Below are positions 1 through 11,990 of a DNA stretch of 64,000 bases, in pieces (within the stretch, counting starts at the first letter, position 1; the number at the start of each line of letters is the position of its first letter). A program made the translations under genes and the position numbers. The stretch is from Gyromitra esculenta (taxonomy: Eukaryota; Ascomycota; Pezizomycetes; Pezizales; Discinaceae): the NCBI GenBank assembly GCA_038503075.1, contig JBCAML010000019.1, forward strand, positions 1,457,549 through 1,521,548, in the 5' to 3' direction. Below the pieces are notes generated by a model. The model worked only from the letters and a program-made list of their open reading frames with translations. It had not been told where the DNA came from and searched no databases.

Positions 1-393
1 CATCGAATTCGATGGCTTGAGCTGTAGCTAGATCACAAGCAATCACTCGCGACTGGCAGTTGGCCGCATTGAATAAGGTTACCCTGGCGCTGGAGATATG
101 GCATCCGTATTAGGACAAGCTCCATATGATTATTGTGCATCACTAGCCTAAGTTAGTCGCAGAAGCACGGTCACATGCGAGACCTATGCCGATCTCATGT
201 GGTCTAGCAACTGGTGTCTTGAATCCATGTTTATCTACTATAGTAGGAGCAGTAGGTATTAATTATTTGCACCCCAAGCTATCTGTATACAAATAATATC
301 TCACAAGATCACCAACCATTATATGCCAACATCACCTACGTAAAAATAAAACACAATCATAAATACGCGAACGTAGAAACAAAATACACGCAG
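1..393. other. Intergenic, no gene seen
   Basis: AT-rich sequence downstream of the first sugar transporter, which ends at 394 on the minus strand. It presumably contains that gene's 3' untranslated region. I see no supported reading frame, RNA gene or repeat. Confidence 0.5.
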
Positions 394-2326
394 CTATACA
401 TCCTCGCTGTTCTTAATTCCCCCGTCAGCTTTCTCCGTCAGCACCACAGTCCTCTTCTCCAAACTCTTCTTCACAGGATTCGACGCCTCGAAGATCTCCG
501 TCAATTGCTCAAGAGTGTGTCCCGCGGTCTCAACGAACCACTTCCAAATCACAAAAGTCTCGAAGCAGTTCCAGACCACGAATACCAGATAATACCTCCA
601 CCCGATCTTCTCCATCGCCACGGGGGCAGCAAACGTGTTGACGCACATGGCGATATTAACGAATAGGTAGTTCAGACCTGAGCCTTTGGCTCGAGTCTTA
701 GTTTCAAGTACTTCTGCGTTGTAGAGGGTCTGAAGGGGTGTGTATGCCCATGAGAACGCAATGCCAAAGAGATAGATGAAAACGATAACTGCATAGGAGG
801 CGCTCTGGTTATTGTGGGAGACAGCGGTACCGGCGGTGATGATGGCGAAGCAAACGATGGTGAGTGAGGTGGCCCAAATCAGCATCTGGCGTCGACCGAG
901 ACGGTCGAGGAGAGTGGCACCCCAGATGGCAGAGAACATGCAGAAGATGGGATAGATTCCGTTCAGGATGAGACGGGTGTCGGAGGATTGGATTCCGGTT
1001 TCTGCAAACATGGTGGGCATGTAGTACGAAACCACGTTGTTGCCAGACCATTGACCGAAGAATGCCATCGTGACTGAACGGGAAATGATTAATAAGGAGC
1101 AAGAGGTCAGGGCAAGGGGAAAACGTACCGACAAGCCCTAGCCTATAGCGGGCTGCCCTGGTATTTACGAGATCTCTGTAGTCCCACCAAACCTTATCGG
1201 AACTTCCAGCCTCAGAACTGATCTGCTCACGCATCTCCTGGTACTCGACCTGAACAACTGGCGAGTCCCTGTCTCCTTCGCCATGGTATTTCGCCAAGAC
1301 TGCAATTGCTTCTTCGTTACGATTGTGGGCGATCAACCAACGAGGAGACTCTGGGAGGAAAAGAACGAGGACGGCAACGATGGCAGGGATAGCAGCCTGG
1401 ACGAGAGTGGGTATTCTCCAGGCCCAGGAGTTATGCATGTGACGATTACTTCCGACGCAGCACCAGCTAGCAACTGTAGTTAAATCTGGGCGTTAGATGC
1501 TGCATCTTCACGCGATAATAGTGGCGAGTTGGGAAAACAGACTGATAGATCCCAAGTACCAGCAGACATTGTAAAGACCAGCTTGCGTCCCGCGGTATGC
1601 TGGATGTGAAATTTCAACAGTATATGTTGGCGCCGAACCGCTTGCGATGGCTGCCCCAAATCCGAGAACGAAGCGGCCTCCCTGGAATTGTCCCACTGCA
1701 GATTTTTTGGTCAGCTAGCCGTTGGCCTAGTAATCTGATTAAAAACGTACTTGTCTGAGCCGGCGTCTGGATCGCGGTTCCAATGCACACAATTACACAG
1801 CCGATAAACATTGCCCATCGTCTTCCATAGCTGTCACCCAGCCAGCCGATGAAAGGAAAAGCAGCAATATTCCCCAGCTACCGCGCGAAAGCAGTTTAGT
1901 GCTATAATCGATAGAGCTAGCTAACGTAGCGTTCAGGCAAAAAAAAAAAAACTCACATTGTAGATGATGAAAACGATACCAGTGCTGGACCCTTTCCCAT
2001 TCATATCGAACGAGATCTGGTACTGCTCCATATCGTTGATGGCACCCCTATAAAAGCACGGGTCAGCTTGAAACACCAAACAAGACGCGCCGCAAAGCTA
2101 TACTCGCGACCTACATGAGCGACCCATCGTAGCCGTTCATCGTCGACACCAGATATCCCACGAGAAGGCAGATATAGAGCTTCAGAGAATTGGGACTCCA
2201 TAATCCGGGCTTTGCGAACTCGATCGCGGCTGCCTTCTCCGGATGCGCAGTCCTCACCTCATGGGCGCTTGATTCCCGTTCGGCATATTCGAGTTCTGAG
2301 GAGTTACTTTCGTACTTCGAGTCCAT
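394..2326 (-). CDS. MFS sugar porter (lactose permease/hexose transporter type)
   Basis: Predicted plasma-membrane sugar:H+ symporter of the major facilitator superfamily. Six exons join in frame: 2326-2115, 2047-1957, 1877-1751, 1695-1543, 1473-1129, 1073-394, giving 535 aa, a normal length for the sugar porter family. Seen in the translation: the TM1 motif GYDGSLMGAINDM, the loop 2-3 signature GWLGDSYGRR (about residues 112-121), PESPRW after TM6 (about 235-240), FFGQWSGNNVVSYYMP in TM7 and a second-half DRLGRR motif. All five introns are GT..AG and restore phase. The start at 2326 was preferred over an in-frame ATG eight codons upstream because the shorter N-terminus looks like that of relatives. 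The family is certain; the substrate (disaccharide or hexose) cannot be told from sequence. It lies far from the second transporter and shares little beyond family motifs with it. Confidence 0.93.
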
Positions 2327-2653
2327 CTTGAAGGTCGATCGATGGCACACTGGCTATCAGCCGCTGGATGGGAAAGTGTGGTCTATCCCCTTACGCTGGT
2401 GAAGCTGTCAACAGGTTCTGGCTGGGCAAAACATTTTGGTGGCGTTGATGAGACATGAGCTCGGATCAATCCGAATAAAAAATTTAGATCCGCTCTGGGA
2501 GCATTAAACTACAGATATTTTGCGTGATGGGAGTCAAAACAAACGTCAGATGAGTAAGTTTAATAGATACCACAATAAGTAAGGATCTGGGGGGGAGAGG
2601 GTTTCCGGGGCATTATCAAGCGGGTATGCACGCCGAGATTGTACGTTTTCAAA

Positions 2654-2821
2654 TACCGTATTTACTCGAAAAATTGGGTAGCGTGCTTTCTTGGATCTAA
2701 CTTAAATTAGTTTGGAAACGACTCGAAATCGGCTTAGATACGCCGCTCAACCTCTGATGAATCCCTTCGCGGGTTAGTGGCGAAGTGTATACGCTACCCG
2801 ATTTTTCGAGTTAATACGGTA
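2654..2821. mobile_element. MITE with 31-bp terminal inverted repeats, TA-flanked
   Basis: Left arm 2654-2684 and right arm 2791-2821 are inverted copies matching at 29 of 31 positions. Both outer ends read TA then CCGTATT, so the outermost TA can be read as a TA target-site duplication, as left by Tc1/mariner and pogo-type transposases. The 106-bp interior has no coding potential, so this is a non-autonomous element. The class is inferred from the TA ends alone. Confidence 0.8.
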
Positions 2822-5076
2822 CAGTTCCAAACTTCCGAGTCGTAGCTTTAGCCTCAGCGACACCCTGATTCCGCTCCCGACCACGTATTCAGAAACAGTA
2901 TGCACAGTACACTCTTTCTGCCACTCGATTCTGAAGTTTCTTGGTGTAAACCTGGAAGTAAGTGGGTAATATGGAGTCGATTCTTCCCCCTAGAGTGCCG
3001 TTTGCAACTGACAAAATTTGCATTTGGCGTAAAGGTCTGGCGCAGTGAAGGGGGTTTCCCTGATTGATGGGTTTCTAATAGAGTTTTTCTCGAAATTGGC
3101 AGTGGTTTAAAAGAGGTTTTGCGTGCACACCTCCTGCGATATTTGTAATATGATAGGGCATGAAAGCATCAACAGCTGTGGTATCAAGACACTAAAAAAG
3201 TAGAAGTCATGACCGAGAGACTCGGGGCTGGATACTTAGGCCAATAGCTTAGTCTCTGCTCCGTAATATTGTTGGTTGTCAAAAATAGCCGACTTTTGAC
3301 GCTGCGACCAAAAAACACCAATATGTTACACATGATAGTTTCTACAGTTACGATGAGTAGAGGTGAGTAACTAAAGTAAAATAAGGTGAGTTTAAGTATA
3401 TATTAATACCTTGCATACTTATGTATATTGTGCTACCATCTGGGGAACTCGCACTCAGATAGGTTGCGTCACGTCACAATGTTTCTTTGGTTGCAGTATT
3501 GAAAAGTGGCTGTTTTTGACGACTGCCAATATTAATATCAACCCCACCCATATACAAATTGTACATCGGGCACACGGATTAATACCTACACATCTCGACC
3601 CAGAGCATACATGTAGTTTCTCAACATTAAAATGTAATCCTTCGGGTAGAGTACTGTTTGGACTGAATAGAGGATGTAAATTTCGTTTCTTTTACCAAAA
3701 TAAAATAAAAATAACATGAATTGGCCCGCTCAAACTAAACTTCTGTCACCCCACTCGCATCTTTTTTTTCTCGGCGCCGAAGTTAATACAATCGGTAGAC
3801 GTATAATTTAGTTGAAAGGTGCTAGAACCTACGCAATTGCAAACCCTCTACGCCCTGGGACGTTATCTTCCATTAGTGCGGTCCAGTCATAAGTCTCACA
3901 CATTTGATGCCAAAGAGTATCAGAAGGGGGTCTAAAGCAGCAGTGGTGTGCTGTTCGTTGAGTCAATTGAGACTTTGGCTGGTACAAAACGAAGACCCGG
4001 CCTATGTTCGCCGCCCAAACCACCCGACCTTGCTTTCCTTGTTTTTATTGCTCGTCGGTGCGATCTTTATGAAGGGCGTCCTCCCGCACCCAAAGGCTTC
4101 GCTTCAGACCTCACATGCTTTGCTTCCGATTCCTACCTTCAGGCTCGCAGTGCAACCCTAGTCCTGAGGACTTGAAAAAATCTCTAAGTCTGGCGGAGTT
4201 TTAACCCTAACCCACGGTTACCCTGCCTATCCATGCGGCGTTGCCTTAACGACACCGCAATGCCTCCACACCACTCTCTCCATTCTCCACCTCCCCCCAC
4301 AGGCGAGTACTGATAACGCTGCATGTTTTTAGTACCCACAGTCTTCGAAAACCTCGTTTTTTACCCCGATCTCCACCTTCTCCGGGGCTTGCTTTCCTGC
4401 CTGCTTCAGCGCCTATTTCTCAGCCTGCTTCCCTCGCACCGCCCGCTCCGACCGCTAGCGCACCCCCCCTCCGCATGCCAGGCCCTTTTCCTATAGATAA
4501 TATATATGTACATAGACACAGATAGATGGGTGGATCGAGAGAGCAATACGTATTAAATGCGAAAAGTATGAAGTCCGAACCGCTGTCAAGAGATGTATCT
4601 TTCTTCCAGGCGATAGTCAGCTACAAGTTAAATAGTCAAGTTCATGATCTCACTTAAACGGGTCGCGTGAAAACGAACCCACCTTCTATCGATCTCGTGA
4701 CCTCGTCCGGATAAACGAAATAAAGACCCCACGTGTGAGTCTCTACATCTTGGCCACCACGATACCGAGATACCTTTTTAGCTGTCACCTTCGAATAGCC
4801 ATAGTCTCGACCATGGGCAGGCCATAGCTCTCAAGTGGTCTACTTGGATCCAATGGAATGGTTCTGTCGATGTTGCCCTGCGCCATCGGGGAGTCTTCGA
4901 CGTCCTCGTTTCGTCAAGTCCTAAGTGGATCAACTAGGAGTTAGCCGGGATGGCAAACAAGCTGTTCGTTCGTTAGCCGAGATACCGCATTATAGTAGCT
5001 GGGTGTATCGTCAGTCGACTATCCGTTCGCCTTCGACGAAAGAGAAAGCGGGTGATCGTCAATTACTCGCGCTGCC

Positions 5077-5259
5077 TCACACGAGTCTCCTCTGTATGTT
5101 CTCGAGCTTCCGTTCCGCGTGCTCGAAACATCGTCCCATGTCCTCCTGAATGGCCCTGAGCTCTGCTAAGATCTGGGCACCGCCATTGAAGGCGGGAATG
5201 TCTCGCATCCTGCCCAGGTCCGTTGTCGAGGGTGTATGAGAGCGAGAGATCTCGTTCAT
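5077..5259 (-). pseudogene. Possible coiled-coil gene remnant
   Basis: An ATG at 5259 opens about 60 codons on the minus strand. They end in a heptad-like stretch (ILAELRAIQEDM, then CFEHAERKLENIQRRL) resembling the first exon of the intact coiled-coil gene at 54856-55625. After it the frame closes. One alternative frame continues with short fragments that faintly resemble the second exon of that family, but with stops. It could be a relic of the same family or chance; weak evidence. Confidence 0.25.
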
Positions 5260-7209
5260 TGTTTCTTTACGTGATTCCGTCGCTGTACCGTATGAATCGT
5301 GGATTAACATATAATTCTAGCCTTAGGACATAGAGAGAGACTCGCGATATTGTCTAGGCGTTGCTGTCACTAGTATTAGTGCGTGTTGCAAAATGTCTGT
5401 ATGTAGAGAAACCCTAAAACCGCATTTTATTTGTACGAAGACATTCCCTGGGGAGTTGTTTCGTGGTTTACGGAGCGAGACGTTGGCCCCAGCTCCATAT
5501 GTCCTGGCCAGTGGCGTACAAGCAGCGCCTGTCACCGACACCTAGATATTCCAGCCCAAGAGTGACCTTGAATAGAATAGACAGCAGCGATAGACAGTGC
5601 TTCTAGAGTGTGGCTACTATTCCAGGTCTGGGTCACGTGGTGTGTTACTTAATTCCGGTAATACTGCAGCTGGGCATATGCATTCCTCTGCTATACTTGG
5701 CCATTCCAACTGATGGCTTGGCGGGACTTCAGTACCTGGGTCAGGGCACTCTAATCTCAACAGTCCCGTCCTGGCTCCCGGAATGCGGGGAAACGCAATC
5801 TCATGCTTAAGCTCTAATCCTTACCAAGCATTGAGCCGCGAGATTCGAGCAGGCTTGACGCTGGAACAGGATTAACAGTAATGCCTGGATCTGTGATGCT
5901 GCAGTCTTCGTCATTCATGGCCTCGGGTATTTGGTGCCTTGCAGTTGGCTACACCACGACCGTCTGATATTCCGTGGCTTGAGGATGTCGATAGTGTATA
6001 TGTAAATTCAGAAAAGATTCAATGTAAGGTATGCGACCAAGCCTGGCGAGTTAATTCAACTCCGATGGGTAGTCCTTTCATCTCTCTAGATGCGGTCTAA
6101 ACGCACGTAGCCGCCAACAAGCCAATGCGGTGGACGAGACGACAATTAGCCTTCCCCTATGGACACTGCGGGTGGGGTGGTAAGCCTACCAGTCCACTTC
6201 CCGTGCAGATATGTTGCGGGTAGTGTTGCATACAGAGTGCGCTTTCATGAGCGGTGCTTTAATCAAACCTGGTATTGCTCAAAAATACGCAAGCAATGCC
6301 GATAGCCTATCCAAAGGTTATATCGGCGGTGGCCATGACGCGCGCGCTCTGCATATGCTCCTATAGCCATGCCATGGGAGCGCAATTCGTTTCTTCGTTA
6401 ACTCGCACCACCAGAGAGTGTGCACCCGGGCCTCTGGTTGGGGAGCTACGGTGCAGATGTTTGCATACCTTAATCCAGCTGAAACCGGACCCTTGTCCCT
6501 ATCCTTATCTACCATTCGTTCACGATCGTCCGTCGTGCCAGAGTCGACGATACAGTCTATCGGCAATCGGCCAACGTGCCCTATAATCGGACTTGAATCT
6601 GGTCGCAGTGCTCTATATGTCTGCCGGGATCGATCAGGTATGAAACGGCGGTCCTTCACACACCTACATTGATGCATGGTCCCGCAGATGAACTTTATTT
6701 AATTAACGTATTACAGTTAGCCTGGTGTTAGAGCAGAATAGATTGAGCCAAATTTAAGGGTACGTATACGGACTTTCAAGAAAAATCGGCTCAACGAGAA
6801 TCGCCGTACAGTAAGTCTATTCCTATGTGAAGGACTTTCCAGGAAACGAATGAGCCTTTGCGACTTTAACAGATTTCCAAAATTCGAGTTTTTGGGTTTA
6901 GGGTAAGAAAGAGAGGGTGGAACAGAGATGAGGAAGTTCCAATGAATTTATATATATACTGAGCTAGCATCGTAACCTCAACACATACCCCATACCTACT
7001 TAATGCACGCGTACGGTGGCGTCTAACGCTTCAATACTAATTTCCAGAACCACTCTACTCCCTTCTTGCTTAGCTACATTTAGGTATATACACTCTTTCC
7101 GAACGGGACGAAACGGTGTTCTGGCCCCGCCACGAACTTTGAGATCTTGCGAATTACCTACCAGACAATGCATGTGCTTCATGAGCGGATCGGTTGCCTC
7201 CAAAAATCC

Positions 7210-7240
7210 CTGCCTGCCTGCCTGCTTGCCTGCCTGCCTG
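7210..7240. repeat. TGCC microsatellite
   Basis: About 31 bases of tandem TGCC with one TGCT variant unit. It has no relation to a gene that I can see. Confidence 0.8.
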
Positions 7241-8645
7241 TGCCGCTGATGAACTCTCGAACGAACCAATTTCGGGAGGAGTTTTCCGCGTAGGTATTGA
7301 GAATACTGCTTCGATTGCAAATCTGGACTTCGTCTTGCAAATCTACCAATAACGGCAGAAATATAAATTTTATTATGAATTCCCTTGAAAACCAGTAACA
7401 AACACTGGCAGAAGATATTATTTCTAGCTAGTCAGAGATGCTAGCCTTGCTTGATTTACTTGCTCCATGATGTGGTAGTGTAACTGCTTGTGCTGCTTAT
7501 AGCTAAGGATGCACGTGGAGGTGGGGAGTAATCAAGATTAATTTATAGTCTGATAACATGTATAGATTGAAAGGCTGGGAAAAAATGTCTGGTGAGAACT
7601 TCCATCTCTCAAAACCTTCGAAGTTGCTTGCTTGGTACGTATCTAGTCGTAGAACTAGTCGATCGAGAGAGAAATAGTATATCATGTCTTGGATTGAACT
7701 TTAAAAAAGAGTGGGAAATATGTAGTGAGGGAATCACTTGACATACCGATATACGTATCAACCTAATATTCCTGACTTATTCCTCCGTGATACTTACTGC
7801 GAATTAAATCGCGGGGACTGAGCTTGTAGCTAAAGGTACCGGTTGTGTTGTGCTGGAATTGGAAGTGAAGAAAACGTAATTCCGCTTCGGGTTGAATGTA
7901 CCCAATGAATAAACAACAACAAATGTAATTTCGCCATCATTGAAAGTCACTCGGCCACCCGGAAAGCAAAGAAATGCCCCCCTCTGGTATATGGTACCGC
8001 CCCAAGACACTCATTCTAAAATTTCCAAATACGATCTAAAATTTCCTCTTGGAGTGTGCCAATCGTATGGTTCGCGATAATACCACGAAGGTAAACGAGC
8101 AACACATCACCTAAATAACTCCTGCGGATATTGCGTACCGCCGAGTTGAGGCAATCGGCTGTGGTAGTGATTCAGCCTCCGTGACGAACTTGCAAGAAAT
8201 ACCTCACAGAACGCTGGGCATGGCGGTCTTTTCAAAATGTTACTAGAGTGCTTGATCAGCTACAAACTGAACACAAAAAATCTCACTTAGCATTACACGT
8301 TGAAATACCGGCGAAAAAAACTATCTCGTACGGCATTGCAAACCAAAGCCTCTCTGCTACGCTCCAAAGCAATTACCCGTAATAGACAAGAACTATCTCA
8401 TCTAGTTTAGGTTCAGTAGTCCCTCGGCATCGCTATTGATTCCGTATGATCTTCCGGGGGGTTTTATCTTCTATAAAGCGCAAACCTCACCCCTCTGTAC
8501 ATATCTCGAATCAATCCCGCTCTTCGCTCTTCGCTCTTGATCCACATCCAACACCCATCTTCGCGCTCTTCGCTCTACTTCTAAAATAGCCACCTCTTCC
8601 AAATAATCCATCAAAATACGCTTCTCTACCATATTTACCGCCGCC

Positions 8646-9290
8646 ATGGCTTTTGGTTACGCCGCTGCTCAAGCAACTACAGCCCAACAGATTGTACAGG
8701 CTTTCAAGGAGATCACCACTCTCTCCGACGACCTCCGCACACAAACCCAGAAGATCAATGTCGTCAATGCCCCGCTTCAGGGATCCGTAAGTTCACGAAC
8801 CATCTCCTTGAATCATCTTTCAATCATAACGCTAACTCCACTCACCAGAAAATTGCCCAAGGTTTCACCGCGATCACCAACAGAATCGACCAAGCCTCTA
8901 CGCTGCTCTCGGGGGGTGCCAGCCGCAAAACCAAGCGCCAAATTCTTCCTCTCAGTGACGCTAATGCTCGACTTGTTATAGAAGCTCTAACCACTTTCGT
9001 GCAAGTCCATCAAGCTCTCCTCAACGTCGTCATCGAGAAACATGGTGTTCTTACTCTGGTCCCCTTCTTTGGGCAAATCCACCAGAGTCTTGTCTCTTTG
9101 AGAGCTGCTGTCGATGTAAGCTCTTTCTTGGGGGGATGCGTTCGTGCCAGACACTAACGGCGTGATATAGACCTTTGCATTCTACCTTATCATCTTGATC
9201 CCCACTCAAGAGTCCGCCGCAAAAATTCGGTTTAGCGGCTTGACTGTCACGGTTGAGCAGGCTAAAGATACCTATTCCGAGATACTTTAA
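8646..9290 (+). CDS. HsbA-like (hydrophobic surface-binding / cell-wall mannoprotein family) protein without signal peptide
   Basis: Three exons, 8646-8786, 8849-9115 and 9171-9290, give 175 aa; both introns are GT..AG and phase 0. The protein is all-helical with the spaced hydrophobic pattern of the HsbA/Mp1 family (Pfam HsbA): an N-terminal ITTLSDDLRTQTQKIN helix, a GF..ITNRIDQASTLL helix, then LSDANARLVIEALTTFVQVHQALLNVVIEKHG. In the family such domains bind hydrophobic surfaces or lipids and are normally secreted. Here the N-terminus (MAFGYAAAQATTAQQIV) is not a signal peptide, yet the start is in an excellent context (GCCGCCATGG) and no upstream in-frame ATG was found. Either the protein is cytosolic or the true first exon lies elsewhere. 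Family assignment is by recalled pattern, not a search. Confidence 0.65.
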
Positions 9291-10500
9291 ACGGTTTATT
9301 CGCACTGCGGTTTGAATCGGTTTGCCATCTAGTTAGCTGGCTGGCTAGCGTTGCTATTTCTGTTTGTGTTTGTTTTTTGTTTTATAATATCTTCACGAAG
9401 TATTTGTTGGAACGAAGTTGCGGAATATGGAATAGGCGGAGGAATATAGCTAAAGAGATGATAAGAATATATGGCAGTTTTTGATATACTATCTGGGGGG
9501 GTTTTTTTTTTTACCTCCAGGCTATCGCGATTTGTGAACGACACATGTATTTCAGCTACCCCTCCCTCCCTAGCGATCGCTTTATTCAAAGAACCACGCA
9601 ATAAGCAAAACCCTATCTTGAATAAACTTTGACGAAGCGATTGCATATTGTACCAGTTGGTGTGTATCCACAACCCGGAACAGGCAGACCGCCCCTTTCG
9701 GCGAGTGTACAACTCCGTGTATCCTGTCTCGAACCATAAATCATCACTCGTGGCCAACCATTACGTAATAAATGCTCGATCGGGACTACGTATTCGAACC
9801 GAGCATTCCCGGCGGGGATACAGCAGCAGTCGTTTAATGAGGCGGCAACGGCAATGCTACACTCTAGCAATATGGGCTATTCTCCATGTTCACAAGAGAG
9901 TTTAGAGCTATGCTCCGAGATAAAGATATTTTTATGTAGTTCTATCCATTTGTTTATTCTTACACTTAAGCCCCGTTGTCTGCATAGTGATGTTGGTTCT
10001 GCTGCTAGGGAAGGTATTGTTACTGTCGCCTCACTAATTATAAACGACTACCATTGTACAATCTGCAAGTGAGAAAAAGCCATCAGGATAATGAATTATA
10101 TTAAAGTATATGAAAACAAGTATTGCTTATAGTGACTATTTCTTGATTCGCTGAAAGTAGCCACATATATGTCATAAAGCATGCAGTACATGTAAATTAT
10201 CGGTAGAACTAAAAGGAGCGGGGAATATGTGTATCTTGACGTGCTCAAACTCAAGACTGATGAATACCTGACCTTTTTATCTATCGTTTCTGCGATTGAC
10301 CGATGATGAGATTACCGTGAATACTAATTGCAGGCAGGTCTTGGCAGGTTGCACCTGTATCTGTGCCTCAACAGGACAGATTCCCTAGTGGAGTAAGATT
10401 TAACGTCAACGACAAACTCACGTACTTTTCAAAGGTGGCGATGAACTAAGCTGAATTACTGGGATTATGATGAGAGGAGAAGCTAGAAACGATCAGGAAA
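9291..10500. other. Intergenic, no gene seen
   Basis: The 3' flank of the HsbA-like gene followed by AT-rich sequence with long T and G runs near 9490-9515. Overlapping frames at about 9330-9900 on both strands have no recognisable motif. The last part may hold decayed 3' sequence of the neighbouring hydrolase relic. Confidence 0.5.
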
Positions 10501-11062
10501 GCTTCGAAGAAACCGTCAGTTAGACAGCCCTGAACGTACCTGGAGACTCTCAGGGCCATAGTCGTTGACTTGATATGGCCTATCGGGAAGCCCATATGTA
10601 GTCAAGATAATAGTTGATTGACTAATCGAGAATTTGGGTCTTGGCGTCCTCCTCTGGGCCACTGGCGAAGCCCTGGTTAGCACTAAGCAAACGCCGGCTG
10701 TGGATATCAAGAATCGAGTTGTTCTGCTTGATGAAAGACACTGACTGAGTCCGCCATGAATTGTTAGAAGTTGGCAAGAATGATATTCTCGGCCCGACGA
10801 GGCGGGCTGTAGGAAAAAGTTCACGGAGCCTGTGATAAGCCCATAAATAGGTCTCTAGCCATTTCTCCTGACTATTTGCCCAGAACCCACCGCCATCGGG
10901 TTCGTTCCACGGGTCAATCTGTAAGCTATCGGCGATACCGTTGGCATGAATACCAGAGACAAATCGCCGGAGGAATTTATCCCATTCGCCACAATCGCCG
11001 TTGTCGCAAGGCCAGACGCCACCGCTTCCTTGAGTCCCATCGGCCTGTAGCGATGCCAGAAC
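10501..11062 (-). pseudogene. Broken clan GH-A glycoside hydrolase fragment
   Basis: One minus-strand frame from about 11062 to 10618 reads as the core of a (beta/alpha)8 hydrolase. It has DNGDCGEWDKFLRRFVSGIH, the strand-4 motif DPWNEPDGGGFW with the Asn-Glu acid/base pair of clan GH-A, then WLETYLWAYHRLRELFPTARLVGP. The frame closes at a TAG near 10617, and the continuation (TTYGLPDRPYQVNDYGP) sits in another frame, so at least one frameshift separates them. Upstream the frame closes at a TAG near 11080, and no N-terminal half, start codon or signal peptide was found. It is a decayed relic of a plant-polysaccharide enzyme; the exact GH family (GH39-like or a related unassigned group) cannot be fixed. 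It lies between the HsbA-like gene and the second sugar transporter. Confidence 0.7.
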
Positions 11063-11990
11063 GATAAAACTGCAACGCTACGCATGTACGGTGAAACTCA
11101 TGCCCTGTGGATCATGGATTAAAAGAACATATGTTCGGCGTGTCAGGTATGCCGTATGTAAAATCGGAAACAAGATGAGTTGGCGTTCCAGTTTTCGTGG
11201 ATAGATCAACTGAAGCGGCATCTCGCTTTTTCCCGGCAGACTATTGCCGACAGGCACAAAACTTGATGTCGAACATTTATTTCTCTCGGAGGGGGGGGCG
11301 TTCGTAGATCTTAAAGTTTAGGTTGATGATATTCTCATTGCGTTATGTATCCATTATATGAGCGATCAAGTATAATTTATGCCTATAAGTCACCAACTGG
11401 AGGTTTCGTGTGAGGAATTCTCTTGCATATTTGAAGGTCAAAGTAGATAACTATATAGAATGGTAATAAACAACCAGGACCTCTAGGGGCTTGAGGGAAG
11501 CCTCTGAGATGACCCATTCAACTCGAAAATTGGAATGTGTACTGCGGTTAAAAAATAATCATCATAGACTCTCACTCGGTTAGCTATACATAGATTCTTG
11601 GCAAGTGTCTGCATATGTTAGAATACAATAGCGAATGAGTATTATTTTGTCTTAGGAAGAGGACTGGATCTAGGTGAAGCTGCACTAATATTCAGTAGTT
11701 TGGTCAGTAGAAAGGCGAAGGTTACTATCGAAGATCTACACCACCCCAGGCGGAAACCGCGATAGCCAGTGAAGACTATATAAGGACGTAGTATTTTCAA
11801 CGAATTTAATTCATGATTGCGCTAATGGCAATGTATTTAATTTGGTAGATACATCTTTGCATAGTAACTACAGCTTTCAAATTTTAATTTGATCGAAGAC
11901 CTAAGCATAAGTCGACCGTGTAAGAGTCTCAAAGTAGCTATAACTAGCCCATTGTCTCGAAAGTAGCTAAACCGATAGAGAATATATCTC
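11063..11990. other. Intergenic, no gene seen
   Basis: AT-rich sequence between the hydrolase relic and the 3' end of the second sugar porter. It contains a run of nine G at about 11290-11298. No supported coding frame. Confidence 0.5.

Larger units (their letters stand above)
2327..8645. other. 6.3-kb gene-poor stretch
   Basis: No gene is supportable here apart from a possible coiled-coil remnant at 5077-5259. The stretch contains a 168-bp MITE at 2654-2821 and a TGCC-type microsatellite at 7210-7240. Open frames up to about 130 codons occur on both strands, for example 6275-6677, but overlap one another and show no family motif, so I treat them as chance or heavily decayed coding sequence. 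The last ~200 bases are the promoter of the HsbA-like gene, with a TATAAA at 8472-8477 and repeated CTCTTCG units at about 8518-8575. Confidence 0.6.

Noticed and set aside
4200..4216. AACCCTAACCC, looking like interstitial telomere sequence
   Set aside because: Under two units of the TTAGGG type, not the TTTAGGG type used at the real end here; also seen by chance near 27972 and 40570.
6275..6677. Overlapping open frames of 84-119 codons on both strands
   Set aside because: Mutually overlapping and motif-free; could be decayed coding DNA but nothing supports a gene.
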